Shown: one piece after another, positions 8,086 to 16,800 of the stretch
Position numbering within the stretch: position 1 is the stretch's first letter
How the letters are laid out: every line of letters begins with the position of its first letter
Origin: Pseudomonas sp. Root71
GTDB taxonomy: Bacteria; Pseudomonadota; Gammaproteobacteria; Pseudomonadales; Pseudomonadaceae
DNA length: 64,000 nt
Assembly (NCBI RefSeq): GCF_001429045.1
Contig: NZ_LMHY01000022.1
Span: 452,724 to 516,723, forward strand
Reading direction: 5' to 3'
The notes under the pieces: model-generated
What the model saw: only the letters and a program-made list of their open reading frames with translations
Database searches by the model: none
Told to the model about the DNA's origin: nothing
Made by a program: the position numbers and the translations under genes

Positions 8086-9576
8086 ATGGAAAAAGATGCA
8101 AGAGCCGAATCAAAAAACCAGACGTTTACCGCGCAGGAGACTGAGTCCCCGGGCGAACCAGCCCCTGTTTGCGAAGTGGCTGGCAATGGCATCAGGCGCA
8201 CTCGCATCGGGGGCCAGGCGCGCGAACTCAGTCGCTCGACCCAGTTTGTCATTGTCGCTGCAGTGATCCTGGGGCTGACCATGTTCTTCGTCGGTAATCT
8301 GGTGAGTGAACGGATAGAAAACGCCGCCGTGCACAGCGCAGCAGAAGCTGCCGCTCAGTACATGGATACGTTTCTGGAGCCCTATGTGCAGGAAATGAGC
8401 CGGGACAACGCCCTCTCGGCTGCCAGCGTCCAGTCCCTCGATCGCCTCGCGGAAAGTCGTTCGCTCAAACAGCACATTGTTTCGATCAAGATCTGGCGAG
8501 CAGATGGCACGGTGATCTACGGCACGAACAAAGCCATCACTGACCGCAAATTCCCACTCGATGAAATCACCGAGGCACTCAAGGGCAATGTGGTTACCGA
8601 CCTCAAAGACCTGAAGGAGGAGGATGAGAACGAGTTCGAGCGCAAACTCAACATGCCGCTCTATGAGATCTACGCGCCCCTTCGCGACTCACGCACCGGA
8701 GATATCATTGCGGTGGGCGAGTTTTATGAAAAGGCCGATAGCCTCAAGCGCGAGATCAATCGCGTCCGGCAGCAGGTGTGGGTGGACGTAGGCACCGCGA
8801 CACTGGCGATGCTGACGCTGCTCTTCTTCATCGTGCGACGCAGTGACAAGATTATCCTGCGACAGCAAGTGGCACTGCGCATGCGGTTGCAGGAGCAAAC
8901 CCGCCTGCATCTCAGCAATGCCGAACTCCAGCACAAGATGGCGACGGCTACCCAGGAGTTTTCCCGGATCAACGAACTCACCTTGCGGCGCATTGGTGCA
9001 GACCTGCACGATGGGCCGGCGCAGTTGTTGACCTTGATTCTGATCCGTCTCGACGACCTGGCCGAAAACTGCTCCGCTGTCGATCAGGAGTCGCTGGAAA
9101 CCATTCGTGGCGCCGCCACCGACGCATTGAGCGAGGTCCGCGATTTATCACGAGGCCTGGCGCTTCCGGAAATCAACGACCTGAGCCTGGAGGAAGAGTT
9201 GCAACTGGTGGCGCAACGGCACGAGCAACGCACTGGCACCCGGGTCACATTAACCATGGGGCGGCTACCGGAGGCCGCGCCACTGCCGCTCAAACTCTGC
9301 TTGTACCGTTTTGTGCAAGAAACCCTCAACAACGCTTTCCGTCATGCCAACGGCGAAGGCCAGGTCATCCGTGCGCAATACGTTGATGAGGTATTGAACA
9401 TCAGCGTGAGGGACGGTGGTCCGGGCATGGCGCAGGACGCCATGCTGCTCGATACATCCGGCAGAACCCGATTGGGACTCGCCGGTTTGCGTTATCGCGT
9501 TGAATCCCTGGGCGGGTTGTTCAGCATCGACTCCAGCGCCTCGGGTACGTCGGTCAATGCACAGTTCAAGCTTTAG
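8086..9576 (+). CDS. Sensor histidine kinase, NarX/HisKA_3 type
   Basis: About 496 residues from ATG 8086; the same frame is open from 7948 without a better start. The order is: cytoplasmic lead, membrane segment (FVIVAAVILGLTMFFVGNLV), a periplasmic domain of about 180 residues, and a second membrane segment (TATLAMLTLLFFIV). A coiled linker follows, then HisKA_3 with the phosphorylated H308 in DLHDGPAQLL and a HATPase with NNAFRHA, VRDGGPGM and LGLAGLRYRV. It senses an unknown external cue and passes phosphate to a NarL-type regulator. Its 3' end overlaps by 4 bases the convergent NarL-type regulator at 9573-10274, the likely partner. Confidence 0.88.
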   Translation: MEKDARAESKNQTFTAQETESPGEPAPVCEVAGNGIRRTRIGGQARELSRSTQFVIVAAVILGLTMFFVGNLVSERIENAAVHSAAEAAAQYMDTFLEPYVQEMSRDNALSAASVQSLDRLAESRSLKQHIVSIKIWRADGTVIYGTNKAITDRKFPLDEITEALKGNVVTDLKDLKEEDENEFERKLNMPLYEIYAPLRDSRTGDIIAVGEFYEKADSLKREINRVRQQVWVDVGTATLAMLTLLFFIVRRSDKIILRQQVALRMRLQEQTRLHLSNAELQHKMATATQEFSRINELTLRRIGADLHDGPAQLLTLILIRLDDLAENCSAVDQESLETIRGAATDALSEVRDLSRGLALPEINDLSLEEELQLVAQRHEQRTGTRVTLTMGRLPEAAPLPLKLCLYRFVQETLNNAFRHANGEGQVIRAQYVDEVLNISVRDGGPGMAQDAMLLDTSGRTRLGLAGLRYRVESLGGLFSIDSSASGTSVNAQFKL

Positions 9577-10274
9577 TCAGAGCTGCTGTGGGCATCCACT
9601 GGGGTTTTCCCCTCACCGTTGTGAAGGCGCCCGACAGCTTCACGCTCCCAATAACGCCGTAGAGCCGTGACCGCTTCGACACGATTTCGGGCGTGCAGCT
9701 TGTGCATCACGCAGCCCATGTGGTGCTTGACGGTTTTTTCGCTGATCGACAGCCTTGTCGCGACTTCCCTGTTGGTCAGACCCTTTGAAACTTCTCGAAT
9801 GACCTCCTCCTCGCGGTGGGTCAAATCAAAGTTGGGCGTTTGCGCCTCGTGCTTCTTGCTGTTACTCAGCAGTTTGTTGGCAAACTCGGGGGTGATATAG
9901 GTCTCACCCTTGGCAACCGACCTGATCGCCAGGATCAGGTCCGGTCCGCTGACACCCTTCAACACATACCCGCGCGCGCCAGCATCCAGTGCCAGAAAGG
10001 CGTCATCTTCAGACTCCGAAACCGTCAGCATCAGCACCTTCACATCCGGCAGTTCAGTGGAAATGAAGCGCACCGCGGCGAACACATCCCCCGGCATATT
10101 GACGTCCATCAGCATCACGTCCGGGTACACCCTCTGGGCGATATCCCTGGCATCCTGCGCATTGGCGCCCTGCTCCACGACCTGAAGATCCGCCCGTTTT
10201 CTCAACGTATTGGCAACGCCCTCACGTAACATCGGATGATCGTCGACTATGCCGATGCGAATGGATGGACTCAT
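9573..10274 (-). CDS. NarL/FixJ-type response regulator
   Basis: 233 residues from ATG 10274, preceded by GGGAG; the longer frame to 10505 has no support. The receiver domain has D57 as phosphorylation site (MLMDVNMPGD), acidic DD at 11-12 and the lysine in YVLKGV. A LuxR-type HTH at about 165-225 reads LTHREEEVIREVSKGLTNREVATRL and then SEKTVKHH. It is the partner of the convergent HisKA_3 kinase. The gene order, tail to tail rather than in one operon, is less usual for a cognate pair. Confidence 0.9.
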   Translation of the reverse strand: MSPSIRIGIVDDHPMLREGVANTLRKRADLQVVEQGANAQDARDIAQRVYPDVMLMDVNMPGDVFAAVRFISTELPDVKVLMLTVSESEDDAFLALDAGARGYVLKGVSGPDLILAIRSVAKGETYITPEFANKLLSNSKKHEAQTPNFDLTHREEEVIREVSKGLTNREVATRLSISEKTVKHHMGCVMHKLHARNRVEAVTALRRYWEREAVGRLHNGEGKTPVDAHSSSD

Positions 10275-10419
10275 GACGCGGCTCCCGAACGGATAAGCAT
10301 TCGAACATTCATTGATTAATAGCAGGGAACCCGGGGGCACGCCGGTCACCAGTCGTATGTTTTCATCCGACCAACAATCGCTCCCCTGGACGTTGCACCA
10401 GGCAAAACCAGGAACAACG

Positions 10420-11787
10420 TCAAAAGCGACGGATTTCCAACGTCGCGCGTAACCCTGCAGGGGTGCGGTTCTCCAGTTTGACCTGCCCACCAAAGCGATC
10501 GGCAATGGCCTTGACGATGGTCAGCCCCAACCCTGCACCCTGATCATTTCCGCGGCTGTAGAAACGCTCGAAAAGCCGATCGCGATCCTGCTCGTTGATG
10601 CCCGGGCCCTCATCCTCGACAGACAGTTCGTAGCGGGTTTCCTTCTCGACCAGCCTTACAGTGATCACGCCATGCCGAGGGGAGAAATTCGCCGCATTGG
10701 TCACCAGGTTGTTCAAGGCAATATCGATCGCGGCCGGGTCGACTCTGGCAAGGATGATGTCGTCGCTGACTTCAAAAACCAGTTCCAGCCCCTTGCTCAG
10801 CAACCAGGGCGTCAACTGGACCAGGCTGTCGCGAACGGTGCTGGCCAGATCAATAGATGCAGGCAGTTCAGTCCCTGCTCCAGGCTCAATACGAGCCATC
10901 GTCAGCAATTGATTGACCAGTCGACTGGTACGGTCCACACCGGCAATCAGGAATTCCAGCGATGCGCGACGATCCTCTTCACTCCCCGCTTCCATCAGGT
11001 TTTGCGCGTGGATCCTGAGCACGGCCAGGGGTGTACGCATTTCGTGGGCGGCATCGGCGATAAAGCGTCGCTCGCGCCCCATGATTTCCTGAATTTGCGC
11101 GAGCATGCGATTGAGGGCCGCCTGCATGGGCTCAAGCTCAGTGGGTAGCGGCGTCAATTGCAGGGGTTCGAGCGAGCCGGGCTTGCGGGCCCGCAGCGTT
11201 GCAGCCATGTTGACCAGCGGCTTCAATCCCCAGCCGATGGCCAGCCAGATCATGGCGGCCAGCAACAGACTCCCCAGGATATTGGGCCACAGCGTGTGGC
11301 GTACGATCCGGTCCACCAGGTCCATTCGCACGTCGTCCCGTTCACCCACCCAGATGCGCAGGTTGTTCTGCTTGTCTTCAAGCAGGAAGGCGCGCCAATG
11401 CCGATTGTTCAGATCGACTACATCGCTGAAGCCTGGTGTGACCGGCGGTGTGCTGAAGGACGGAGAGCTGGCCGTATGTACCAGCACTTCGTTCCTGGCG
11501 TTCCATACCTGAAACGCAATCTTCGTTTCATACGGATGCCCTTCGGCCCTGGGCGTCGCCTCGTTCAGGGCCTGGTTGAAAGCCTTGTACAGGTCCGCAT
11601 GGTCCTTGCTCACCATGGGCATGCGCATGACCCCTTGCAGCAGGCGAGCGTTCTGGGCCAGATGGGCATCATAGACTTCGGCGATTTCGTGATTGCTGTC
11701 GTGCAGATTGAACACACTGATCACGCCCAGGCCGGCGAGCATCAGACCGATGATCAGGACCAGGGTGCGACGCCGGATCGAACTCAT
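10420..11787 (-). CDS. Sensor histidine kinase, QseC/PmrB-like
   Basis: 455 residues. Two membrane segments (about 9-25 and 168-188) enclose a periplasmic domain of about 140 residues (CHASE-free, QseC-like). Then come a HAMP-like linker, HisKA with H248 in AAHEMRTPLA, and HATPase boxes NNLVTNAANFSP, VEDEGPGI, GAGLGLTI. The start at 11787 overlaps the stop of the regulator by ATGA, so the two are translationally coupled. It is the last gene of the seven-gene unit that starts at 16714, and probably senses a signal linked to that unit's product or target. Confidence 0.9.
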   Translation of the reverse strand: MSSIRRRTLVLIIGLMLAGLGVISVFNLHDSNHEIAEVYDAHLAQNARLLQGVMRMPMVSKDHADLYKAFNQALNEATPRAEGHPYETKIAFQVWNARNEVLVHTASSPSFSTPPVTPGFSDVVDLNNRHWRAFLLEDKQNNLRIWVGERDDVRMDLVDRIVRHTLWPNILGSLLLAAMIWLAIGWGLKPLVNMAATLRARKPGSLEPLQLTPLPTELEPMQAALNRMLAQIQEIMGRERRFIADAAHEMRTPLAVLRIHAQNLMEAGSEEDRRASLEFLIAGVDRTSRLVNQLLTMARIEPGAGTELPASIDLASTVRDSLVQLTPWLLSKGLELVFEVSDDIILARVDPAAIDIALNNLVTNAANFSPRHGVITVRLVEKETRYELSVEDEGPGINEQDRDRLFERFYSRGNDQGAGLGLTIVKAIADRFGGQVKLENRTPAGLRATLEIRRF

Positions 11788-12446
11788 CGACGCTCCTCCA
11801 CCAGGTACCCGATACCACGGACGGTGCGGATCAGATCGGTGGAGAACTTCTTGCGCAGGTGATGGATGTGCACTTCCAGGGTGTTGCTTTCCGCCTCTTC
11901 GTTCCAACCGTACAACAACTGCATCAGATGGTCGCGAGTCATTACCCGGCCCGGTGGCGAGAGCAACTCGTGGAGCAACTGGTACTCCTTGGGTGTCAGG
12001 GCCACCGGCTCGCCTTTGTAGCTCACTTGCTGGGTGCCGGGGTTCAGGCTGATACCGGCGTGCTCGATCAGCGATTGTCCACGCCCGGCGCTGCGCCGAA
12101 GCAACGCACGTATGCGCGCCTTCAGTTCTGCCAGGTCGAAAGGCTTGATCAGGTAGTCATCGGCGCCGGCATCCAGGCCGGCGATGCGGTCTTCGGTGGC
12201 ATCGCGCGCGGTCAGGATCAACACCGGCAGGTTGGAACCGCTGTCGCGCAAGCGCCTGAGCACTTCGAGACCGTCCATGCGAGGCAGGCCAAGGTCGAGC
12301 ACCGCCAGATCGAAGATTTCACTGAGCAACGAGTGCAAGGCGCTGTTGCCGTCTTGCAACCAGTCGACGGTATAACCTTCACGGCCGAGGGCCTGATGAA
12401 TGCCCTCGCCGAGTGCCACGTCATCCTCTATGAGTAATAAACGCAC
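11784..12446 (-). CDS. OmpR-family response regulator, QseB-like
   Basis: 220 residues. The receiver shows IEDD (6-9), phosphoacceptor D51 (LAVLDLGLPRMDG), T in LILTARD and K in YLIKPFDLAEL. The winged-helix DNA-binding domain runs about 125-218 (LTPKEYQLLHELL, VMTRDHLMQLLYGW, HIHHLRKKF, IRTVRGIGYLVE). It lies 11 bp after the TPR gene and overlaps the kinase by 4 bases, hence the same transcript. A hexamer repeat of the QseB/PmrA type at 16763-16779 in the operon promoter could be its site. Confidence 0.9.
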   Translation of the reverse strand: MRLLLIEDDVALGEGIHQALGREGYTVDWLQDGNSALHSLLSEIFDLAVLDLGLPRMDGLEVLRRLRDSGSNLPVLILTARDATEDRIAGLDAGADDYLIKPFDLAELKARIRALLRRSAGRGQSLIEHAGISLNPGTQQVSYKGEPVALTPKEYQLLHELLSPPGRVMTRDHLMQLLYGWNEEAESNTLEVHIHHLRKKFSTDLIRTVRGIGYLVEERR

Positions 12447-12457
12447 AGGGTCTCCTG

Positions 12458-13102
12458 TCAGCCAAGTTTCTTGTTCACGTCCACCAACAGCGTTTCGATC
12501 TCCTTGCGGCGCCCGGCATCAGCGCTCTCGCGGCCAGGTCGAGGCGCAGCCAGCAAGGCTTTTTGCAGCGCAGCCCTGGCTTCGACATAACGCTTCTGAC
12601 GGTAGAGGTGATCGCCCCAGAAGTACAGGCTGTCGATGCCGTTGGGGTTCATTTGCAATGCCAGCTTGAGCAACTGCTCGGCCTTGTCAGCGTCGCCGAA
12701 ACCGATGGGCCAACCGGGTACGCGGTCATAGAGCGCCCCCAGGCTGGTATAGGCTGAGCCTTGCAGGGCCTTGGGGTCCAGGGCCAGGGCTTTTTCCAGG
12801 TCGGCCTTGGCATCCTTGACCTTGCCCAGCGCACCCAGTCCCCCCTGGGCGCCCGCCCAGCTACTGGTGACAATGCCGGACCAGATCCAGGCCTCGGCCA
12901 CCGTTTGGCGTTCCTGCTTGAAGCTCGAAGCCTGGGCGGCCAGTTTTTCGAAAGCCGCGGTTCGTTGCCCCTCGGGTAACTCGTACTGAATGTGCGCCCA
13001 GCTTTGCTGGATACTGTTGAGACGCTGCTGGTCGGCAGCATCCAGCGCCCAGACACTCTGGCTCAAGGCGCCAAGCAGCAGGCAAGCGATGATCTTTTTC
13101 AT
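12458..13102 (-). CDS. Exported TPR-repeat protein
   Basis: 214 residues with a signal peptide (MKKIIACLLLGALSQSVWA, cut near 19-20). The rest is helical with two clear tetratricopeptide-like units (DAKADLEKALALDPKALQGSAY region and ADKAEQLLKLALQMNPNG region, then YVEARAALQKALLAAP). TPR proteins are periplasmic scaffolds. Its ATG overlaps the SDR stop by 4 bases, and the regulator gene follows after 11 bp. A role in holding or exporting the product of the upstream enzymes, or in signalling to the kinase, is inference only. Confidence 0.8.
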   Translation of the reverse strand: MKKIIACLLLGALSQSVWALDAADQQRLNSIQQSWAHIQYELPEGQRTAAFEKLAAQASSFKQERQTVAEAWIWSGIVTSSWAGAQGGLGALGKVKDAKADLEKALALDPKALQGSAYTSLGALYDRVPGWPIGFGDADKAEQLLKLALQMNPNGIDSLYFWGDHLYRQKRYVEARAALQKALLAAPRPGRESADAGRRKEIETLLVDVNKKLG

Positions 13103-13908
13103 GGTTCGGGATTCTCCTGGTCGGGTTTCTGGCTCAGGCGGCGGATCAGCGGCAATTGTTTGCGCAAACCACGGTCCACCAGATGGGGCAGGAGGCTGTT
13201 CAGGCGTACAAAAAAACGCTCGGGCCAGCCCAGGTACAAGTCGCGACGTTCACCGGCAATGGCATGAATCACCGCGGCCGCCACGGTTTGCGGATCGTCG
13301 ACATTGGCTTTGAGCGCATCGTTCAGCGCCTGGGCCTGCGGGCTGTTCATGCTGGTACGGGTCGCTCGCGGGGCGACGTAAAGCACACTGACCCGGGTGT
13401 CTGCCAACTCTCGACGCAAGGCTTCGGAAAACCCGCGCAGGGCAAACTTGGTGGCGCAGTAGCTGGCGTAGCCGGGGTAGCCAATGGAGCCATAGGTCGA
13501 ACCGACGTTCACCACCATGGCACTGTCGGCTTGCTTGAGCAGTGGCAACATCAGTTTTGTCAGGCACATCGGCGCGCCAATGTTCACCGCGAGCATCGAA
13601 TTGATTTCACTGTCGTCCAGTTGTTCGAGCATGGCGAAATGGTTGACCCCGGCGGCATTGATCAGCAGGTTGATGCCGCCGATGCCCTGCGCCCGCGCCA
13701 ATACCTCGCGGCGGTCGGTGAGCAGCGTCAGGTCCGCGCGGACCCAACTCAGGTTACCGGGATAAAGCTCAAGCAGCGGCACCAAGGGTTCCCGATGCCG
13801 AGCCACGGCCAGCACCCGGGCACCACTGGCGCACAGTGCGGTGGCGATGGCCAGGCCGATGCCGCCGCTGGCACCGGTCAACACGACGCGAGCTTCAGAC
13901 AGGCGCAT
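13099..13908 (-). CDS. Short-chain dehydrogenase/reductase
   Basis: 269 residues from ATG 13908 (MRLSEARVVLTG), which overlaps the diiron gene by 14 bases. Classical SDR motifs are present: TGASGGIG cofactor turn at about 11-18, INAAG in place of NNAG, catalytic Ser in NVGSTYGS, and Tyr/Lys in YASYCATK. The basic RHRE after strand two suggests NADP(H). In the operon it would reduce or oxidise a carbonyl or alcohol on the product. The frame open to 14013 has no separate support. Confidence 0.85.
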   Translation of the reverse strand: MRLSEARVVLTGASGGIGLAIATALCASGARVLAVARHREPLVPLLELYPGNLSWVRADLTLLTDRREVLARAQGIGGINLLINAAGVNHFAMLEQLDDSEINSMLAVNIGAPMCLTKLMLPLLKQADSAMVVNVGSTYGSIGYPGYASYCATKFALRGFSEALRRELADTRVSVLYVAPRATRTSMNSPQAQALNDALKANVDDPQTVAAAVIHAIAGERRDLYLGWPERFFVRLNSLLPHLVDRGLRKQLPLIRRLSQKPDQENPEP

Positions 13909-14569
13909 GCAGGCTCTCCCCGTTACGCGGCAAGCCACGAAACATATCGGTGTAGAGCCGGTACACCACTTTGGAGGCGTGAATGACGGCGGCCTGGTCG
14001 CCCGGGTCTTCAAGGCTGTTCATCAGTCGACGGTAGGTCTGCATATGTTCGATATCCAGCGAGCCGTGGGAACTGAGGTAGCTGAAAGCGCTTTCCGGCA
14101 AGTCCAGGCGTTGGCGAATACTGCCGGCGGCGTGGGTGGCCAAGGCGATGCTCGTACCTTCGAGCACGTTGACCATGCCGAACAATCCCACCGGATTGTC
14201 CCTGGCGATCAGGTCGTAGAGGAAACTGACCATCAACTCGATCGGCAATGACGGGCGCCCGTCGCGTACAGCGTCCCTGTCGCCGCCGCAGGCTTGAATG
14301 TCATCGAGTACCCATTGTTCATGGCCGTATTCGTCCTCGATGTATTCACATACCGCTTTGCGCAACCATTCCAGGCGCAACGGCAGGCGCGCACCGCAGG
14401 CCATCATCAATGGCACGGTATGGCGCACGTGGTAATAGGCCTGTGCCAGAAACGCCCGGTAACTTTCCAGACTGACTTCGCCCTGCAGCGCATCACGGAT
14501 GATCGGCAGGTTGAACAGTTCATTGCGTTCTTGCTCGGTGGCTTGTTGCAGCCTGTCAAAAAAACTCAT
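13895..14569 (-). CDS. Heme-oxygenase-like diiron oxidase family (TenA-like fold) protein
   Basis: 224 residues, all helical. It belongs to the TenA/heme-oxygenase-like fold often labelled iron-containing redox enzyme. Candidate iron ligands follow the known spacing of this superfamily (UndA, SznF): E80 and H83 in EDEYGHEQW, E137 in NVLEGTS, D172 and H175 in LDIEHMQ. Such enzymes use O2 to cut or oxidise fatty acyl or amino-acid-derived substrates. Its start overlaps the ligase stop (ATGA). Context suggests it acts on an acyl conjugate made by the ligase and the hemolysin-family protein. A TenA thiaminase is less likely because no thiamine genes lie nearby. Confidence 0.8.
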   Translation of the reverse strand: MSFFDRLQQATEQERNELFNLPIIRDALQGEVSLESYRAFLAQAYYHVRHTVPLMMACGARLPLRLEWLRKAVCEYIEDEYGHEQWVLDDIQACGGDRDAVRDGRPSLPIELMVSFLYDLIARDNPVGLFGMVNVLEGTSIALATHAAGSIRQRLDLPESAFSYLSSHGSLDIEHMQTYRRLMNSLEDPGDQAAVIHASKVVYRLYTDMFRGLPRNGESLHAPV

Positions 14570-16047
14570 GGTGCGGATTCCTCGGAAAATGCAGATTCGG
14601 CCAATTGCCCCCGGTAGCGTTCGATGATGGCGTCACGGCGGGGCCGGCCATTGGCGGTGAGCAAGCCGTTGGTGGCAGTGAAGGGTTGGTCTAGCCGGCT
14701 CCAGTGATGGATGTGGGCGTACTCGGGCAAAGCCTCGTTGGCCTGGGCTACGGCGGCGGCCAGTTGTTCGTCGGTGCAGTCCGGGCGATGGGGCCAGAGC
14801 AGCGCATGGTTGTGAGGCATGGCCTCGCCATAGACGAAGGCCTGGGCGATGGGCCCACGCTGGGTCAATTCGGCTTCCACCCACTCGGGGTTGACGTTGC
14901 GACCGAAACTGGTGACGAACTGATGTTTCTTGCGTCCCTTGAGATAGAGAAAACCTTCGGCGTCGAACTCGCCGAGATCGCCGCTGGGCCACCACTGGGC
15001 GGTATGCGGCGGCTCTCCCAGATAGCCCAGCAAGGTTGAACCCTTGATCAGCACTTCACCGTCGTCCGCCAGGCGAATCTGCACATGGGGCAATGGCCGT
15101 CCGACACTGCCGGGGCGCTGTGCTTGCGGGCGATTGAGGCACACTACCGACGCGCACTCGGACAGCCCGTAACCTTCATAGACGGGTATGCGCACGCGTT
15201 GGGCGCGATGCAGGAGATCTTCGCTGACCCGGGCACCGCCCACGGCGGTAAAACGCAGATGCTGTGGGTCGAAAGCCTGCTGCTCGGCCGCACTGACCAG
15301 CATCAGCAACAACTGCGGCACCAGAATCAGGCTCTGGGGCGAACGGCTGGCCAGGCACCCCAACAGCTGGGTCACATCCGCACCGCTGGCGCCTTGAATC
15401 CCCAGTGCTTTCTGGCTGGGCAGGCTCAGGGTAGCGCCGGCATACAGTGCGGCGTAACAACCGATGTTTTCCAGCAAAATGGCCAGCGGCAGCAACGCCA
15501 GGTGGTGTTGCGGGTCGGTGGGCTGGCTGGCCAGGTGCAGCTCGCGAGCGACCCGCAGAATGCTGTCGGCACTCAAGCACACGCCCTTGGGCGTGCCTGT
15601 GGTACCCGAGGTGAAGGTCAACTTGGCGGTGCCTTCAGGCATTCGGTTCGGGCCATTGAAGGTACGGAGCCAGAACTCGCCGTCCTTCTGATACCCAGCC
15701 GCTTGCAGCTCGTCGTGCAATTGCGGTTCGGCAATGACATGTTCGGCCTGGCTCTGCTCCAGGCAATGCTTACGTTGCGCCGGACTGAAAAAAGGCGGCA
15801 AGGCCACGCAGGTCAATCCCTCGAACAACGCGGCCAGGTCCCACAGCATGGCTTCGACGCCATTGTCCAGCGCCAGGGCGACCACCCTGACCAGCTCATC
15901 GCGCAGGCGCTGCTGGCGATAAATGACCTCGGCATACAGCGTGGCGTAGTCCAGCTTCAGATGATCGCCCCACAAGGCAATGGCATTGGTTTTTTGCTCG
16001 GCATGATGACGCAGGGCCTGTTTGAAACGCTCCATTTCAGGCGACAT
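14566..16047 (-). CDS. AMP-forming acyl-activating enzyme (long-chain acyl-CoA ligase-like)
   Basis: 493 residues from ATG 16047; the frame open to 16215 runs inside the upstream gene and is not the start. Adenylation motifs are in order: LTFTSGTTGTPKGVC (P-loop-like), YEGYGLSECASV, PSGDLGEFDAEGFLYLKGR and FVTSFGRNVNPEWVE. In the C-terminal motif LTANGRPRR, arginine (about R468) sits where the catalytic lysine of acyl-CoA ligases is expected. It should activate a carboxylate, probably a fatty acid, with ATP. The acceptor is unknown and no carrier protein gene is present. It overlaps both neighbours (11 and 4 bases). Confidence 0.85.
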   Translation of the reverse strand: MSPEMERFKQALRHHAEQKTNAIALWGDHLKLDYATLYAEVIYRQQRLRDELVRVVALALDNGVEAMLWDLAALFEGLTCVALPPFFSPAQRKHCLEQSQAEHVIAEPQLHDELQAAGYQKDGEFWLRTFNGPNRMPEGTAKLTFTSGTTGTPKGVCLSADSILRVARELHLASQPTDPQHHLALLPLAILLENIGCYAALYAGATLSLPSQKALGIQGASGADVTQLLGCLASRSPQSLILVPQLLLMLVSAAEQQAFDPQHLRFTAVGGARVSEDLLHRAQRVRIPVYEGYGLSECASVVCLNRPQAQRPGSVGRPLPHVQIRLADDGEVLIKGSTLLGYLGEPPHTAQWWPSGDLGEFDAEGFLYLKGRKKHQFVTSFGRNVNPEWVEAELTQRGPIAQAFVYGEAMPHNHALLWPHRPDCTDEQLAAAVAQANEALPEYAHIHHWSRLDQPFTATNGLLTANGRPRRDAIIERYRGQLAESAFSEESAP

Positions 16048-16714
16048 GGCAGTCCCCTTCAATGGAGGTCGGCAAGCCCAGGCGACTGAACAGGCCAGTG
16101 TTGCGCAAATGAATGAAACCGGAGCGGATATTGCCGAAATGAACCCAGGGTTTGCTTTCGTAGTAACTGCCCCAGGCATGGCGGTCCTCGCCCAGGCGCG
16201 CCGGGTCGGCAGCACACAGGGTCACGGGCTTCAAGCCAAGGCGATGAAAGCTGTTGACCAGCCCCAGGTTTCCGGTGAAAGCGACCCATTCCAACCCCCC
16301 CATGGCGAGCAGGTAGGTCATCACGATGATGCTCATCCGTGCGCTGCCGGTGTCGCTGGCAGCCAGGTTGCCTACCTCGACGATGTCCGAGCGGCTTACG
16401 GTGTGGTCGGCCGCGGCACTGATCAGCGGATCGATCGGCTCGTCCAGATAACCTTCCAGGAACAGCGGCCCGGTGCTCGCCAGACGTACCCCGACCACCG
16501 CACAAAGCGCGCCGGACGCATCGCTCATGCCAAACAGCTCCGGCATGAAATGGCGGATATCGGCACCGTGGGCCTTACGAAAACGTTGCTGGATAAAGGC
16601 TTCGAAGGCGCCCCGTTGGGGGGCGTCCGGCAAGGCCCTGACCAGATACATCTGCTGTGCTTCGGTCAGGCCAAAGTGCAGCGGCAACTGAAGGTTCCAG
16701 TTGAAATCGGACAT
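16037..16714 (-). CDS. Thermostable hemolysin (delta-VPH) family protein, putative GNAT-like acyltransferase
   Basis: 225 residues, first gene of the unit. It resembles the thermostable hemolysin family (FxEGYLDEPID, IVEVGNLAASDTGSARMSII, FTGNLGLVNSFHRLGL). Despite the name there is no signal peptide, pore or lipase motif. The block pattern, with an acidic strand end (IVEVGNLA) and then a helix, recalls the LuxI/N-acyltransferase fold, so acyl transfer to a small amine is my inference. The start at 16714 has GGGAGA about 9 bases upstream. Stop and start overlap with the ligase gene by 11 bases. Confidence 0.75.
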   Translation of the reverse strand: MSDFNWNLQLPLHFGLTEAQQMYLVRALPDAPQRGAFEAFIQQRFRKAHGADIRHFMPELFGMSDASGALCAVVGVRLASTGPLFLEGYLDEPIDPLISAAADHTVSRSDIVEVGNLAASDTGSARMSIIVMTYLLAMGGLEWVAFTGNLGLVNSFHRLGLKPVTLCAADPARLGEDRHAWGSYYESKPWVHFGNIRSGFIHLRNTGLFSRLGLPTSIEGDCHVA

Positions 16715-16762
16715 TGAAAAACATCTCCCCGGATCTAATGGGGAGAAGTATCAAAGGTATTT

Positions 16763-16779
16763 CTTAACGAAGTCTGAAG
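16763..16779 (-). promoter_or_regulatory. Possible OmpR-type (QseB/PmrA-like) operator of the seven-gene unit
   Basis: Read on the minus strand, two hexamers CTTCAG and GTTAAG are separated by 5 bases. This is the spacing of the YTTAAK-N5-YTTAAK boxes bound by PmrA/QseB-type regulators, with 4 and 5 of 6 matches. It lies about 50 bp upstream of ATG 16714, where an activator site would sit. The unit itself encodes such a regulator, which favours autoregulation. Confidence 0.4.
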
Positions 16780-16800
16780 GTGACGAAACGATTGTCGCCT

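Noticed and set aside
13895..14569. TenA thiaminase
   Set aside because: No thiamine genes or riboswitch nearby, and the diiron ligand pattern fits better.
16037..16714. True secreted hemolysin toxin
   Set aside because: No signal peptide, pore-forming or lipase features; its context is biosynthetic.
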